The notes: generated from the sequence alone by a model not told the origin. 64,000 nt of DNA from Micavibrio sp. UBA1850 (GCA_002338525.1 DDIM01000001.1:240322-304321), one strand, 5' to 3'. Counted from the stretch's first letter, positions 48,320 to 57,339 are shown. Made by a program: numbers and translations.

Positions 48320-49076
48320 GATTTTTTCCAAATCTATAATTAAGATAGCTTCGCAATGTGCCCACATCACGCCATTTCAACGAAACGGGTATAGAGACTA
48401 TTGTCTCACTTTTTTCTAATATTGCATAGTCAAACGATAACGGTTCAATCAAATCATATCGATTGTTTTCAACATGAGAGAGCATCTCAGGGACATGAAT
48501 ACGCGCAGCCTCTAAAATAGCTCTTGGTTTGGCAAGCACTATGCCGCTATTCCATAAAAAGCCCTGCTGAATATAGTCTCGTGCCTTTTGGAGGCTCGGT
48601 TTTTCAAAAAAGCGCAATGGCGATCCCCCAATATAGCCATATCGGCTTGAGGGTGCGTCCGGGTGAATGCCAAACAAATGGATCATGTCATCCCCTAATA
48701 CCGTTGCATTAATTGCGTCCCAAAGAGGGTGAATATCAACAATATCATGGTCGGTCGGCATAAATAGATGAAACTGCTCAGGATAGGGCGTTTCCAAACA
48801 CGTCTTTATAATGGCGGGGGCCGTATTTTTGGCCATAGGCTCACTTATCACGTCATAACGTCCTAACGCTTGCGCCTCAACGAGCGGCAGCAAATCATGA
48901 CGAGTGACAATCATTGGATCACGAACAAGACGTGCCCAGCTTTGCTCAAACAAGCTTTTACATTTAAAAAACCTAATAAAAGGTTTGGGGCATGAGGCGC
49001 GCGATAAAGGACGTAACCGCTTGCCCTCCCCTCCACACAGTAATACAGGTATAATGCGCTCAATAATTCGTGTCAT
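48312..49076 (-). CDS. Mannose-1-phosphate guanylyltransferase-like protein
   Basis: Nucleotidyltransferase expected to make GDP-mannose. Motifs are CGGEGKRLRPLSR (NTP loop), CPKPF, MPTDHD (metal site), RYGYIGG, RFFEKPS, WNSGIVLA and WRDVGTLR. At 254 residues it is shorter than usual (about 350) and lacks the C-terminal isomerase domain of fused ManC proteins and the usual beta-helix tail. It may depend on a separate isomerase. It lies 8 bases downstream of fcl and overlaps the CtlX-like gene. Product GDP-mannose would feed gmd and fcl. Confidence 0.83.
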   Translation of the reverse strand: MTRIIERIIPVLLCGGEGKRLRPLSRASCPKPFIRFFKCKSLFEQSWARLVRDPMIVTRHDLLPLVEAQALGRYDVISEPMAKNTAPAIIKTCLETPYPEQFHLFMPTDHDIVDIHPLWDAINATVLGDDMIHLFGIHPDAPSSRYGYIGGSPLRFFEKPSLQKARDYIQQGFLWNSGIVLAKPRAILEAARIHVPEMLSHVENNRYDLIEPLSFDYAILEKSETIVSIPVSLKWRDVGTLRSYLNYRFGKNHE

Positions 49077-49084
49077 GATACTGT

Positions 49085-50014
49085 TTAATACCGTTTTAAA
49101 TAATCATCGTAGGCGCGTTGAATGCCTTCACGTAAGTCAATCTCAGGCGTCCACCCTAAGGCCTGAATTTTTGATGAATCCATTAATTTTTGCATTACAC
49201 CATCTGGCATACTCGTATTACGTACGATCTCGCCCTGATACCCAATGACATCACACACTGTTTGCATGACATCCATGATCGACACATCCGCCCCTGCCCC
49301 CATATTGATAGGCTCTATGTCCGAATAATGACGCAAGATGTGAATAAGCCCTCGCGCGAGGTCATCAACGTGTAAAAACTCACGCCTCGGTGTGCCGTTG
49401 CCCCACATTTCAACGTGATCATCACCATCTCGCTTGGCGTTGTGAACTTTCATGATAAGTGCTGGTATGACATGCGAATTTTGCAAATCATACGTATCCC
49501 CTTCACCATACAGATTGCATGGCATTGCCGAGATATAGTCGCACCCATACTGCCTGCGATAGGATTGGCACAGTTTAATGCCCGCAATTTTGGCAATCGC
49601 ATATGGCTCGTTTGTTGACTCTAAAGAGCCGGTTAGCAACATATCCTCTTGAATTGGATTGAGGGCCTGTCTTGGATAAATACAAGACGATCCCAAAAAA
49701 AGGAGCTTCTCTACGTTTTGTTTATAACTCGCATGTATAACATTTTGTGCAATTGCCAAATTGCGATAAATAAAATCAGCAGGATATGTGTTATTGGCGT
49801 GAATTCCTCCCACATGTGCCGCCGCCAAAATAACTGCATCGGGTTTATGGGCGTCAATCCATGCCTCGGTATCAGATTGGCGTGTTAAATCAAGCTCTGA
49901 GTGCGACGCCGTCAAAACTTTGCAGTTATACGCTCCCAACTGCCTCAAAACAGCAGACCCAACAAGGCCTGAGTGCCCCGCAACCCAAACACGCTTCCCC
50001 TCTATGCTATACAT
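49085..50014 (-). CDS. fcl: GDP-L-fucose synthase
   Basis: Dual-function epimerase/reductase that turns GDP-4-keto-6-deoxymannose into GDP-L-fucose with NADPH. The 309-residue short-chain dehydrogenase-fold protein has the dinucleotide motif VAGHSGLVGSAVLRQL, the SxCxYP-type site GSSCIYPRQA and the YxxxK dyad EPYAIAKIAG. Its ATG overlaps the gmd stop by 13 bases. With gmd and the manC-like gene it forms a GDP-fucose set. Confidence 0.96.
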   Translation of the reverse strand: MYSIEGKRVWVAGHSGLVGSAVLRQLGAYNCKVLTASHSELDLTRQSDTEAWIDAHKPDAVILAAAHVGGIHANNTYPADFIYRNLAIAQNVIHASYKQNVEKLLFLGSSCIYPRQALNPIQEDMLLTGSLESTNEPYAIAKIAGIKLCQSYRRQYGCDYISAMPCNLYGEGDTYDLQNSHVIPALIMKVHNAKRDGDDHVEMWGNGTPRREFLHVDDLARGLIHILRHYSDIEPINMGAGADVSIMDVMQTVCDVIGYQGEIVRNTSMPDGVMQKLMDSSKIQALGWTPEIDLREGIQRAYDDYLKRY

Positions 50015-51015
50015 GATTTTGCCTCTTCGACCATCTCACAAACCATGTCTTCAAACGATATTTTAGGATGCCACCCAAGCACATCGCGCGCCTTACGGGC
50101 ATCCCCTAATAAATTTTCAACCTCTAGAGGTCTAAAGAATTGAGGATCCACATCAATACGAACCTCTCCTGTATTTGCATCAATTCCTCGCTCGTTTTCA
50201 CCTTGCCCCTGCCAAACGAGGGAAACACCAATATATTTAAACATCTCTTCACATAAACGTCGAACGCTTTGCGACTGTCCCGTTGCGAGCACGTAATCAT
50301 CAGCCTTATCTTGCTGCAACATTGCCCACATCCCCTCAACATAATCACGGGCATGCCCCCAATCACGCTCAGCATTCAAATTCCCGAGCGAAATGATACT
50401 TTGCTGACCCGCATCAATAGCCGCTACACCGCGCGCAACTTTTTGTGTTACAAATCCCTCACCTCGCTTGGGGCTTTCATGATTGAACAAAATCCCGTTC
50501 GATGCATGCAATCCATATGCTTTCCGATAATTTTTAACCATGAAATGCGCACTCAGTTTTGCAATTGCGTAAGGGCTACGTGGATTGAAATGAGATGTTT
50601 CACTTTGTGGAGGCAATGTGTCTCCAAAAATCTCAGATGTAGAGGCTTGGTAAAATCTCACATGTTCAATCATCTTCAATGCGCGGATGGCCTCTAATAA
50701 ACGAAGCGTCCCCAGAGCATTGACATTCATGGTCATTTCGGGAACATCAAAACTATGCCCAACATGGCTTTGCGCCCCTAAATTATAAATTTCATCGGGA
50801 CGCACATCCGCAAGCACACGCGTCAAAGTCCCACCGTCACACAAATCACATACACGTAAATCAAGCTGATCCGTTAGCGGGGCTAGAAACTGCGTATCAT
50901 CATGCGCCAAAGGTTGCACAAGCCCCACAACTCTATAGCCCTTCTCAAGCAAAAAAGCCGACAGATAATATCCGTCTTGACCTGTAATCCCTGTGATCAA
51001 CGCTGTTTTTGTCAT
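50002..51015 (-). CDS. gmd: GDP-mannose 4,6-dehydratase
   Basis: First committed step to GDP-fucose: removes water from GDP-mannose giving the 4-keto-6-deoxy sugar. The 337 residues have ITGITGQDGYYLSAFLL (glycine-rich NAD(P) motif), QSHVGHSFDVPE, the catalytic STSEIFG region and Tyr-x-x-x-Lys in YAIAKLSAH, then the family signature NHESPKRGEGFVTQK. It leads the operon gmd-fcl-manC-ctlX and is divergent from the UDP-glucuronate epimerase gene. Confidence 0.97.
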   Translation of the reverse strand: MTKTALITGITGQDGYYLSAFLLEKGYRVVGLVQPLAHDDTQFLAPLTDQLDLRVCDLCDGGTLTRVLADVRPDEIYNLGAQSHVGHSFDVPEMTMNVNALGTLRLLEAIRALKMIEHVRFYQASTSEIFGDTLPPQSETSHFNPRSPYAIAKLSAHFMVKNYRKAYGLHASNGILFNHESPKRGEGFVTQKVARGVAAIDAGQQSIISLGNLNAERDWGHARDYVEGMWAMLQQDKADDYVLATGQSQSVRRLCEEMFKYIGVSLVWQGQGENERGIDANTGEVRIDVDPQFFRPLEVENLLGDARKARDVLGWHPKISFEDMVCEMVEEAKSCIA

Positions 51016-51114
51016 TGTATTTCCCCGTTAGAACGTCAATATAAGAAACATAGGATACGCATATTATTGAAACAAAGACATAGAAAAACAAATAGATAGT
51101 GAATTAAATTAACC

Positions 51115-52146
51115 ATGAGTAAAACAATTCTGATTACCGGCGCCGCAGGCTTTATTGGCTTTCACCTCACACAACATCTTTGCAAAAAAGGGTTTTCTGT
51201 CTATGGCATCGATAATCTTAATGATTATTACGACCCACAACTTAAAACAGATCGTCTTGATATCCTCAACAAACTTGAGGGGTTCACATTTGAAAAGCTA
51301 GACCTTGCCGACCGCAACGGCATGGCCAAAATGTTTAAAACTGTAAAACCCAATATCGTAATACACCTTGCCGCCCAAGCAGGCGTGCGATACTCAATCA
51401 CAAATCCTTACAGCTATATCGACAGCAACCTCAGTGGTTTCATCAACATCCTTGAAGGGTGTCGCCACAACGATATCGAGCATCTGCTTTTTGCCTCGTC
51501 CTCGTCCGTATATGGTGCAAACAGCAAAGTCCCTTTTGACGAAAATGACACTGTCGACCACCCGGTAAGCCTTTATGCCGCCACGAAAAAATCAAATGAG
51601 ATGATGGCACACAGCTACGCGCATCTCTATAGTCTACCGTGTACGGGCCTACGATTTTTTACCGTATATGGTCCATGGGGGCGCCCCGACATGGCCTATT
51701 ATTCATTCACACAAAAAATCTATAATGGCGAGAGCCTAAATGTCTTCAACAACGGCGACATGATGCGCGATTTCACCTATGTTGACGACATTGTTGAAAG
51801 CATAGAACGCCTTAGCCAAACACCAGCCACACCCGACCCAAACTGGTCAAGTGACGCCCCGACACCATCAACCAGTAACGCGCCCTACCGCATCTTTAAT
51901 ATCGGTAACAGCAATCCTGAAAAGCTAATGGATTTTATTAATATCATCGAAGAAGAAACAGGACATAAAGCCAAGCTCAACATGATGCCCATGCAAGATG
52001 GTGATGTGCATGCCACATACGCAGACACAAGTGCGCTCAACAAAGCCACAGGTTTTAAACCGGCAACACCGCTTCGCACGGGTATTCAAAAATTTGTAAG
52101 ATGGTATAGAGACTATTATAAGCTTGGTAACGGCCCCGCCATTTAA
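51115..52146 (+). CDS. UDP-glucuronate 4-epimerase-like protein
   Basis: NAD-dependent sugar epimerase of the CapI/LspL group that interconverts UDP-glucuronate and UDP-galacturonate. The 343 residues have ITGAAGFIGFHL, the family stretch NLNDYYDPQLKTDRL, HLAAQAGVRYS, SSSSVYGANSKVPF, YAATKKSNE (YxxxK), GLRFFTVYGPWGRPDMA and MMRDFTYVDDIV, all typical of this group. A Pro/Ser-rich insertion lies around residues 240-262. Role in capsule, LPS or glycan synthesis with the adjacent GDP-fucose genes is inferred. Confidence 0.93.
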   Translation: MSKTILITGAAGFIGFHLTQHLCKKGFSVYGIDNLNDYYDPQLKTDRLDILNKLEGFTFEKLDLADRNGMAKMFKTVKPNIVIHLAAQAGVRYSITNPYSYIDSNLSGFINILEGCRHNDIEHLLFASSSSVYGANSKVPFDENDTVDHPVSLYAATKKSNEMMAHSYAHLYSLPCTGLRFFTVYGPWGRPDMAYYSFTQKIYNGESLNVFNNGDMMRDFTYVDDIVESIERLSQTPATPDPNWSSDAPTPSTSNAPYRIFNIGNSNPEKLMDFINIIEEETGHKAKLNMMPMQDGDVHATYADTSALNKATGFKPATPLRTGIQKFVRWYRDYYKLGNGPAI

Positions 52147-52163
52147 CGATCAACACGAGACAC

Positions 52164-52778
52164 TTAAAGCGCGCCAAGCGCATCCTTTTGGTCGCGTAAA
52201 GACGCCTTTCCGCGCTTTATCATTGACCGTATGCTCAACTCACTTTTGCCCATTGAAAACGCAATATCTGCAATTGATTGCTCTTCAAAATAGTAAAGCT
52301 TTAAAGCCAGCGCTTGATTGTCTGGTAAATCGGCAAGAAGTGCCTGCAAAGCATCCGATAATTGCCGCGCCTGCAAAAGCTCATCAGCATTATCATCATG
52401 CGCCAGTTCCATATCTTGAATATCGACTTGTGGGCGTAGACGGCGCTTTAAATCAACACAGCGATTAACCGTCACACGGTATATCCATGTAGAAAATTGC
52501 GCAGCACCTGCCACTTGCCATTTATCACGTGTGCGCCAAACGGTACAAAACACATCCTGCATCGCATCTTCGGCCATTTCTGAATTATATAATAGTCGGA
52601 AAGACAGCCCCCTAACCTTGTCCTTATAACGCGCCATAATCTCGGCAAAGGCGCGCTCATCATCATTGTCTTTAATCAAAGACAATAAACTATCGTCATC
52701 AACATGCGTATAGTCCAGCGCCTTTGAAGGAAGTGTCTTTTGAGGGATGGCAATTTTTTCTTGTACTAAATCTTTCAT
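52164..52778 (-). CDS. ECF-type RNA polymerase sigma factor
   Basis: The 204-residue protein has the two-domain layout of sigma-70 family ECF factors: region 2 (about 42-110) with AEDAMQDVFCTVW, the conserved DA(x)QDvF element, and region 4 (about 135-195) with LPDNQALALKLYYFEEQSI and a helix-turn-helix segment ending KSELSIRSMIKRGKASLR. An extra N-terminal stretch of about 30 residues precedes region 2. No anti-sigma gene is next to it, unlike many ECF factors. It lies convergent to the epimerase and upstream, on the same strand, of no obvious target; its regulon is unknown. Confidence 0.9.
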   Translation of the reverse strand: MKDLVQEKIAIPQKTLPSKALDYTHVDDDSLLSLIKDNDDERAFAEIMARYKDKVRGLSFRLLYNSEMAEDAMQDVFCTVWRTRDKWQVAGAAQFSTWIYRVTVNRCVDLKRRLRPQVDIQDMELAHDDNADELLQARQLSDALQALLADLPDNQALALKLYYFEEQSIADIAFSMGKSELSIRSMIKRGKASLRDQKDALGAL

Positions 52779-52852
52779 ACAAAGGGTATTGCAAGACCCG
52801 CGCCAGTTTAAAGTTTTGGCTCAACTATTTAGACATTTATAAATATAAAGTG

Positions 52853-53311
52853 TTAGATTGTATCTTTACCTTGTACCGCACTATCATCGTCACTATCGTC
52901 ATTGCCGTCTTTTGCACCCGGTAGCGCCCCATGCGTTAAAACATACCACTGCTCATACACAGGCTTAACATAGCTAATCAACTGGTCAAATTCACGCTGA
53001 ACGTCAGGACGATCAAGTATTTTGCTCATACGCCCAATCAATGTCGCATAAAAATCATGTAAAAAAACGGCGTCTTTGCCACCCGCCTCCATATCAAGAT
53101 GGGCATAAAGCGCCTCAACAATCTTGTGATTACGCTGTAGGAAGTAATTCATCTGCTCAAAATCGCCTTTGGCATGGGCATTTTTTGCCTGCGTAAAGAA
53201 CTTGATCAACCCCTTATAAAGCTCGAGCACAATTTCCATCTGTCCAAGGTTCTCATCGCCCGTGTTCTGATAAGATTGTGAGGCTTGCAAGTATGGGTTA
53301 TTCATCATCAT
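52853..53311 (-). CDS. fliS: Flagellar secretion chaperone FliS
   Basis: Export chaperone that binds the C-terminus of flagellin and keeps it from polymerising in the cytoplasm. The 152-residue protein has the four-helix FliS pattern: NPYLQASQSYQNT at the start, MEIVLELYKGLIKFF, and YVKPVYEQWYVLTHG near the end, then an acidic, disordered tail (DGNDDSDDDSA). Three ATG codons stand in tandem. It overlaps fliD by 14 bases. Alphaproteobacteria that use FlbT/FlaF often lack FliS, so this lineage differs from those. Confidence 0.88.
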   Translation of the reverse strand: MMMNNPYLQASQSYQNTGDENLGQMEIVLELYKGLIKFFTQAKNAHAKGDFEQMNYFLQRNHKIVEALYAHLDMEAGGKDAVFLHDFYATLIGRMSKILDRPDVQREFDQLISYVKPVYEQWYVLTHGALPGAKDGNDDSDDDSAVQGKDTI

Positions 53312-54992
53312 TTGTTCCTAAAATAGCTCGAATTTGGTCAAGCACCGCATTGGCACGGTTTAATTGCGCCTCAAACGACGCATATTGTTGGATCAAACTT
53401 TCGCGATAGGCTTCCGCTCGCTCGCGCACACGATCTGCCCGTGTTGTTAAGTCTTCATTTTGATCATCAATGGCAAGTTTTTCTTGCTGAATAAGCCCAC
53501 TTGCCGAATTTACATACCCCTCAAGCGTATTCACGCCCAAATCGGCAAACCCCTGACGTAAATCTATATTAATCGATGTACCCGTGTTGCCGGCATAAAC
53601 AAATGACAACCCATCATAAATCGTGCCCTCACGACCCGTAATTGTATTCCCGTCAATATCAAACAGCGTCGCATCACCGCCAACACTTGCCGAAATAATA
53701 GTGCTTCCACCATGCACAATATCCAATGTAAAGGATAAATCGCCAAGCGTTGAGTCATTTCTGAGAATGTTAAACTCATCGTTATCATCACTGTATTGTG
53801 TTTGGAAAACTCCGCGCAACCCCTCCAAATTATTGATGATGGCATCATCCAACACACTACTTTCAACCTCTAGTTGGTTTGCGGCATTTAATGTTATGCC
53901 CAGTTCTGCAAGCGAGCCAAAATCCGAGCTACCACTATATGTGCGCCCAAACAGCGCCTGTACATTTCGATCCAATCCATCCATGAGACTATCATTGAAC
54001 AATGGCGAATCATCCGATACTGTGCCGTCTGCCGCCACTTGATTATTTTGAATAACAAACTCACGGAATGCGTTATAACTTTCGACAAAGCCCTCAATGG
54101 CTGCCTTAACACCTGCATTGTCATTCCCAATATCAAGCGTTAACGTTGTGCCCGTATCCTGTCCTACAATGTCAATATCCACGCCCGGCACCAAATCTTC
54201 AATAGTATTCGAATCTCTTGATATCCGCACACCGTTAAAATCAATCAAGGCGTTACGATCATTTTGAACCTGATTTTGATACGCCCCGCCCCCATCAATA
54301 ATACCGAGAGATTGCAATATATTATCACCCGCCCCTACGGTGTTTTGCATGTTCAAACCTGTTTCCGTTCCACGAACAACCAATTCAAACCGCGTTTCCG
54401 TCACCTGAATAACAGATGCCGATACACCTGTTTGTTCAGCCACGGCATTAATTTTTGACGCCACATCATTTAAACTGTCAGATGCTACAATATTAACATC
54501 AACATTGTCTAATCCTGCCAATCGCAGGCGAAAATCACCATTTAAATTAAGTGCGGCATTAGGATCTGCATAACGATCGCTAGCATTAATTTCCTCTCGG
54601 GCGGTTCTGCGGATGACCAGGCTATTTGTGCCCACTTGTGCGTTCTCGTCGATTGTGACATTGACTAACGATGATGGATCAACACTATTATTCGATGTTA
54701 ACGTCCCTGCGCGCGCATCAAAAATGGCCCCATCCGTTGATGAGAAACCAAAGGCCGCCCTTAACGCCGTCAATGATGATTGCAATTCAGAACCCAAATT
54801 TTGCAGGGTTGAATACGCCGTCGACCGTAAATCATTTTCGGCAATTTTAACATCAATTGTATTGGCTTCACGGAGACGTTGATTAACCGCAGCCTCAACA
54901 AGGGCACCTGTATCAATGCCTGATGCGCCACCGACCAACAACACACGGTTGCCTGACTCGACGAACGATCCTGAACTTCCTATCTCTGACAT
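53298..54992 (-). CDS. fliD: Flagellar hook-associated protein 2 (filament cap)
   Basis: Pentameric cap under which flagellin folds at the filament tip. The 564-residue protein has the FliD N-terminal domain (GGASGIDTGALVEAAVNQ near residue 18, then a helical segment) and C-terminal domain (from about 320, with LFNDSLMDGLDRNVQALF and a coiled-coil end ITTRADRVRERAEAYRESLIQQYASFEAQL, quoted in part as TTRADRVRERAEAYRES). Length is in the usual range. It overlaps fliS and lies downstream of flagellin, separated by a terminator. Confidence 0.93.
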   Translation of the reverse strand: MSEIGSSGSFVESGNRVLLVGGASGIDTGALVEAAVNQRLREANTIDVKIAENDLRSTAYSTLQNLGSELQSSLTALRAAFGFSSTDGAIFDARAGTLTSNNSVDPSSLVNVTIDENAQVGTNSLVIRRTAREEINASDRYADPNAALNLNGDFRLRLAGLDNVDVNIVASDSLNDVASKINAVAEQTGVSASVIQVTETRFELVVRGTETGLNMQNTVGAGDNILQSLGIIDGGGAYQNQVQNDRNALIDFNGVRISRDSNTIEDLVPGVDIDIVGQDTGTTLTLDIGNDNAGVKAAIEGFVESYNAFREFVIQNNQVAADGTVSDDSPLFNDSLMDGLDRNVQALFGRTYSGSSDFGSLAELGITLNAANQLEVESSVLDDAIINNLEGLRGVFQTQYSDDNDEFNILRNDSTLGDLSFTLDIVHGGSTIISASVGGDATLFDIDGNTITGREGTIYDGLSFVYAGNTGTSINIDLRQGFADLGVNTLEGYVNSASGLIQQEKLAIDDQNEDLTTRADRVRERAEAYRESLIQQYASFEAQLNRANAVLDQIRAILGTNDDE

Positions 54993-55075
54993 GGTTGTGT
55001 CTCCAAACTCTGTTTATTCATTCTTACCTTATTAGATATATTTTCAAATACATCTCAGGCCAATATTATTTAACG

Positions 55076-55110
55076 AAAAAGGAGGCTTGCATAATTCGTG
55101 CCAGCCTCCC
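55076..55110 (-). terminator. Intrinsic terminator of the flagellin gene
   Basis: On the minus strand GGAGGCT and AGCCTCC form the core of a stem that is extended by weaker inner pairs, and are followed by five T (rc of 55076-55080). It lies about 40 bases beyond the flagellin stop codon. Confidence 0.75.
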
Positions 55111-55152
55111 TTTAAAAATCTTATTTAATTCGACTGACTGTCGATCGTACGA

Positions 55153-55983
55153 TTATCGTACCAATGACAATAGTGACTGTTTCATCTGGTTGGCCTGTGC
55201 CAATGCCGCAATCGATGTCTCTGTCAACACCTGTTTAGATACAAGGTTTGATTGTTCTGAGGCAATATCAACATCTGTGATTGTTGATTTCGCAGCTTCT
55301 AGATTTTCAATCGCGTTTGCGAGGTAGTCACCGCGAAACTCAAAACGTGAAATTAATGATCCAACTGTAGAACGATACGTTGAAATGCTATCAATTGCAG
55401 CATCAACAGCCGTAGCGGCAGCTTGAGTAGTTGCTGTATCAGTATTCACGTTAGTACCAGCAATATTTAGACCTGTTCCGCCTGTACTCGCATCTACAGT
55501 GCTTAGATCTGCTTGAAGTATATCAGCGCCTGAATCTGGCCCAACCAAAAAGCCTTCGTTGTATGTGTTGTCGATCAGAGACGCACCATTAAATGTTGTT
55601 GATGTTACAATCGCACCAATCTCAGTTATTAGCTGTTGATATTCCGCCTGTATAAAGCCTCTTTCTGTGTTTGTAACAGAACCTGACAACGATTGCGCTG
55701 TAAGTGACTTCATTCGTTGTAGAATGTCACCAATATTTGAAAGTGCGCCATCTGCTGTTTGAAGCACGGCACGAGCTTGCGTTACGTTTCTGGCGGCCTG
55801 ATCCATCACTGACAAGTCAGCTTGAATACGTGAGGCCACCGCAAGACCGGCAGCATCATCAGATGCAGACACGATTCGTGAACCACTTGATAATTTAGAA
55901 AGTGATTTGCTTTGTTCAAATGAATTTTGGTTAAGGTAGTTAATGGCGGTATTCGCCGATGTATTTGTTGCTACGACTGGCAT
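55153..55983 (-). CDS. Flagellin
   Basis: Structural protein of the flagellar filament. The 276-residue protein consists mainly of the conserved D0/D1 regions: N-terminal KSLSKLSSGSRIVSASDDAAGLAVASRI (quoted in part as LSSGSRIVSASDDAAGLAV) and the C-terminal helix ending KQVLTETSIAALAQANQMKQSLLSLVR (in part: SIAALAQANQMKQSLLS). The variable outer domain is very short, as in many alphaproteobacterial flagellins. A strong Shine-Dalgarno sequence (AAGGAG, seven bases before the ATG) supports high expression. No sigma-28 or sigma-54 promoter match was found upstream. fliD and fliS follow. Confidence 0.96.
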   Translation of the reverse strand: MPVVATNTSANTAINYLNQNSFEQSKSLSKLSSGSRIVSASDDAAGLAVASRIQADLSVMDQAARNVTQARAVLQTADGALSNIGDILQRMKSLTAQSLSGSVTNTERGFIQAEYQQLITEIGAIVTSTTFNGASLIDNTYNEGFLVGPDSGADILQADLSTVDASTGGTGLNIAGTNVNTDTATTQAAATAVDAAIDSISTYRSTVGSLISRFEFRGDYLANAIENLEAAKSTITDVDIASEQSNLVSKQVLTETSIAALAQANQMKQSLLSLVR

Positions 55984-56170
55984 AGTAGTTTCTCCTTCCT
56001 AGAGAGTTAAATAAAACGAAACCTTGATATCCTTCAGATCTCGCAACAGCCAAACATAATCCTTATATCTGTGACTGTTTCATGTAATGTACACTGAATT
56101 GAATTACTTGTGAATCCCCTTCGCTGACTTTCTCAGTATATGGCGCGATTTATTAACAGCACGTTAACAA

Positions 56171-56202
56171 AAACAAAAAACACGCCATTTAAGACGTGTT
56201 TT
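56171..56202 (-). terminator. Second of two tandem minus-strand terminators
   Basis: AAAACACG (56177-56184) pairs with CGTGTTTT (56195-56202) around a 10-base loop, followed on the minus strand by a T-rich run. It lies about 20 bases beyond a similar hairpin and reinforces termination before the flagellin leader. Confidence 0.6.
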
Positions 56203-56222
56203 CCTAAAATTTTAAATATTTA

Positions 56223-56253
56223 TAAAAAAACACCCACTAAAAAGCGGGTGTTT
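56223..56253 (-). terminator. Intrinsic terminator of the 91-residue protein gene
   Basis: AAACACCC and GGGTGTTT form a stem that is followed on the minus strand by seven T. It starts 26 bases after the stop codon of the small gene. The 295 bases between this gene and flagellin hold the two terminators and the flagellin leader, nothing else that I can support. Confidence 0.75.
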
Positions 56254-56278
56254 GAAATTCTTACATATTTTTTTTAAA

Positions 56279-56554
56279 TTAGCCTACATTGTTAGAAGGC
56301 AATTTAGCCGTCATACGCGCAACATTTTCTGCATTGTATGGGTTATTCTTTGCGCGCTCTAGATATTCAGCAGCTGAAGGAGCAACAGTGTTTTCTGCCT
56401 CTGGCATGTGATAAATAGGAAGCTTAGAAGCAACCTCTTTAGAAAAAAGTTCTTTCATGCTGTCTGGTGTGTTTTCCCAGTCTGCAGAAGAAATACCTTG
56501 TTTAGCGGCGTATGTTTCAGTGGCACGTGATTTAGCGTCTTCGAAAGAACTCAT
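56279..56554 (-). CDS. Small protein sharing an N-terminal motif with the adjacent GGDEF protein
   Basis: The 91-residue soluble protein is supported by a strong Shine-Dalgarno sequence (AAGGAG, seven bases before the ATG) and a terminator. Residues 14-44 match residues 14-44 of the neighbouring GGDEF protein: both have ADW at 24-26 and TP at 29-30, followed by S-x-K and a K-x-V pattern at the same spacing. The rest, with a Pro/Tyr/His stretch around 46-50, is unrecognised. The same motif in two neighbouring, co-directional genes suggests a shared binding surface or a duplicated domain. Function unknown. Confidence 0.72.
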   Translation of the reverse strand: MSSFEDAKSRATETYAAKQGISSADWENTPDSMKELFSKEVASKLPIYHMPEAENTVAPSAAEYLERAKNNPYNAENVARMTAKLPSNNVG

Positions 56555-56667
56555 TGTTCAACTCCTTGTAGTGATTTAAGATATATATTTATTAACATAA
56601 GAAAAATTCAATTGCAAGTTATTTAAACATTAATTTAAAATTAATATTTTAAAAACTAAATGCATTT

Positions 56668-57339
56668 TTACATATTCTTGTTCATTGACAAGATAACTGT
56701 CTCTCGAGACTCTCTAGCCTCATCTTTTCGCGCCTTCAAGACCTGATCAACCTCTGCAAACGTATTATCCGTCAAACCATTTTCGTAATGAACACCGCCA
56801 ATACTTGTCCCTAAATGATGTGCTATCTTCTCCTCACCTCTCGTCACCGAAATTTCACGGTCAAAACAAGACATGATTTTATTTTCGATACCGCTCATAT
56901 CATCAGCATCGCACCCTGGACACACAACAACAAACTCGTCACCACCCCAACGAAAGACTTGGTCATTTGTACGCCCGTCTTCGCTATGACGTATAACCGA
57001 ATGCATACGCTCTGAAATAACCTTTAAAAACATATCGCCAACATCGTGTCCATATGTGTCATTGATAGGTTTGAATTTGTTTAAATCAAGTACAAAGACA
57101 CCAGCCTTTTCACCTGATTGTTTTAATGCACTAGTCACCTGATCAAACGCATATTTATTAGGAAGCCCTGTAAGTGAGTCTTTTGTTGCGATGCGGGTCA
57201 GATCGTCCTTTTCTTGAACAGCCTTAGTCAGCGCGGCCTTAACAGATAAGGGCGTCACACCCCAATCAGCCTCGCTTCCCCCTGTTGCCAGATAGAAAGC
57301 TTTTGCTAGATCAATATCGTTATTATCATTTGCACTCAT
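56668..57339 (-). CDS. GGDEF-domain diguanylate cyclase with I-site
   Basis: Predicted to make cyclic-di-GMP from two GTP. From the ATG at 57339 (GGAGAG four bases upstream) it has 223 residues: a 50-residue N-terminal segment carrying the ADW-x2-TP motif also found in the neighbouring small protein, then a GGDEF domain starting DSLTGLPNKYAF. Catalytic GGDEF is at 132-136, metal Asp in VLDLNKFKPINDTYGH, and the inhibitory I-site RxxD is present as RTND at 123-126, the correct five residues before GGDEF, so product inhibition is expected. No membrane segment or sensory domain. Confidence 0.94.
   Translation of the reverse strand: MSANDNNDIDLAKAFYLATGGSEADWGVTPLSVKAALTKAVQEKDDLTRIATKDSLTGLPNKYAFDQVTSALKQSGEKAGVFVLDLNKFKPINDTYGHDVGDMFLKVISERMHSVIRHSEDGRTNDQVFRWGGDEFVVVCPGCDADDMSGIENKIMSCFDREISVTRGEEKIAHHLGTSIGGVHYENGLTDNTFAEVDQVLKARKDEARESRETVILSMNKNM

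Noticed and set aside
55984..56170. A sigma-54 or sigma-28 promoter upstream of flagellin
   Set aside because: A GG...TTGC resemblance was found, but the spacing between GG and GC is wrong, and no GCCGATAA-like -10 is present.
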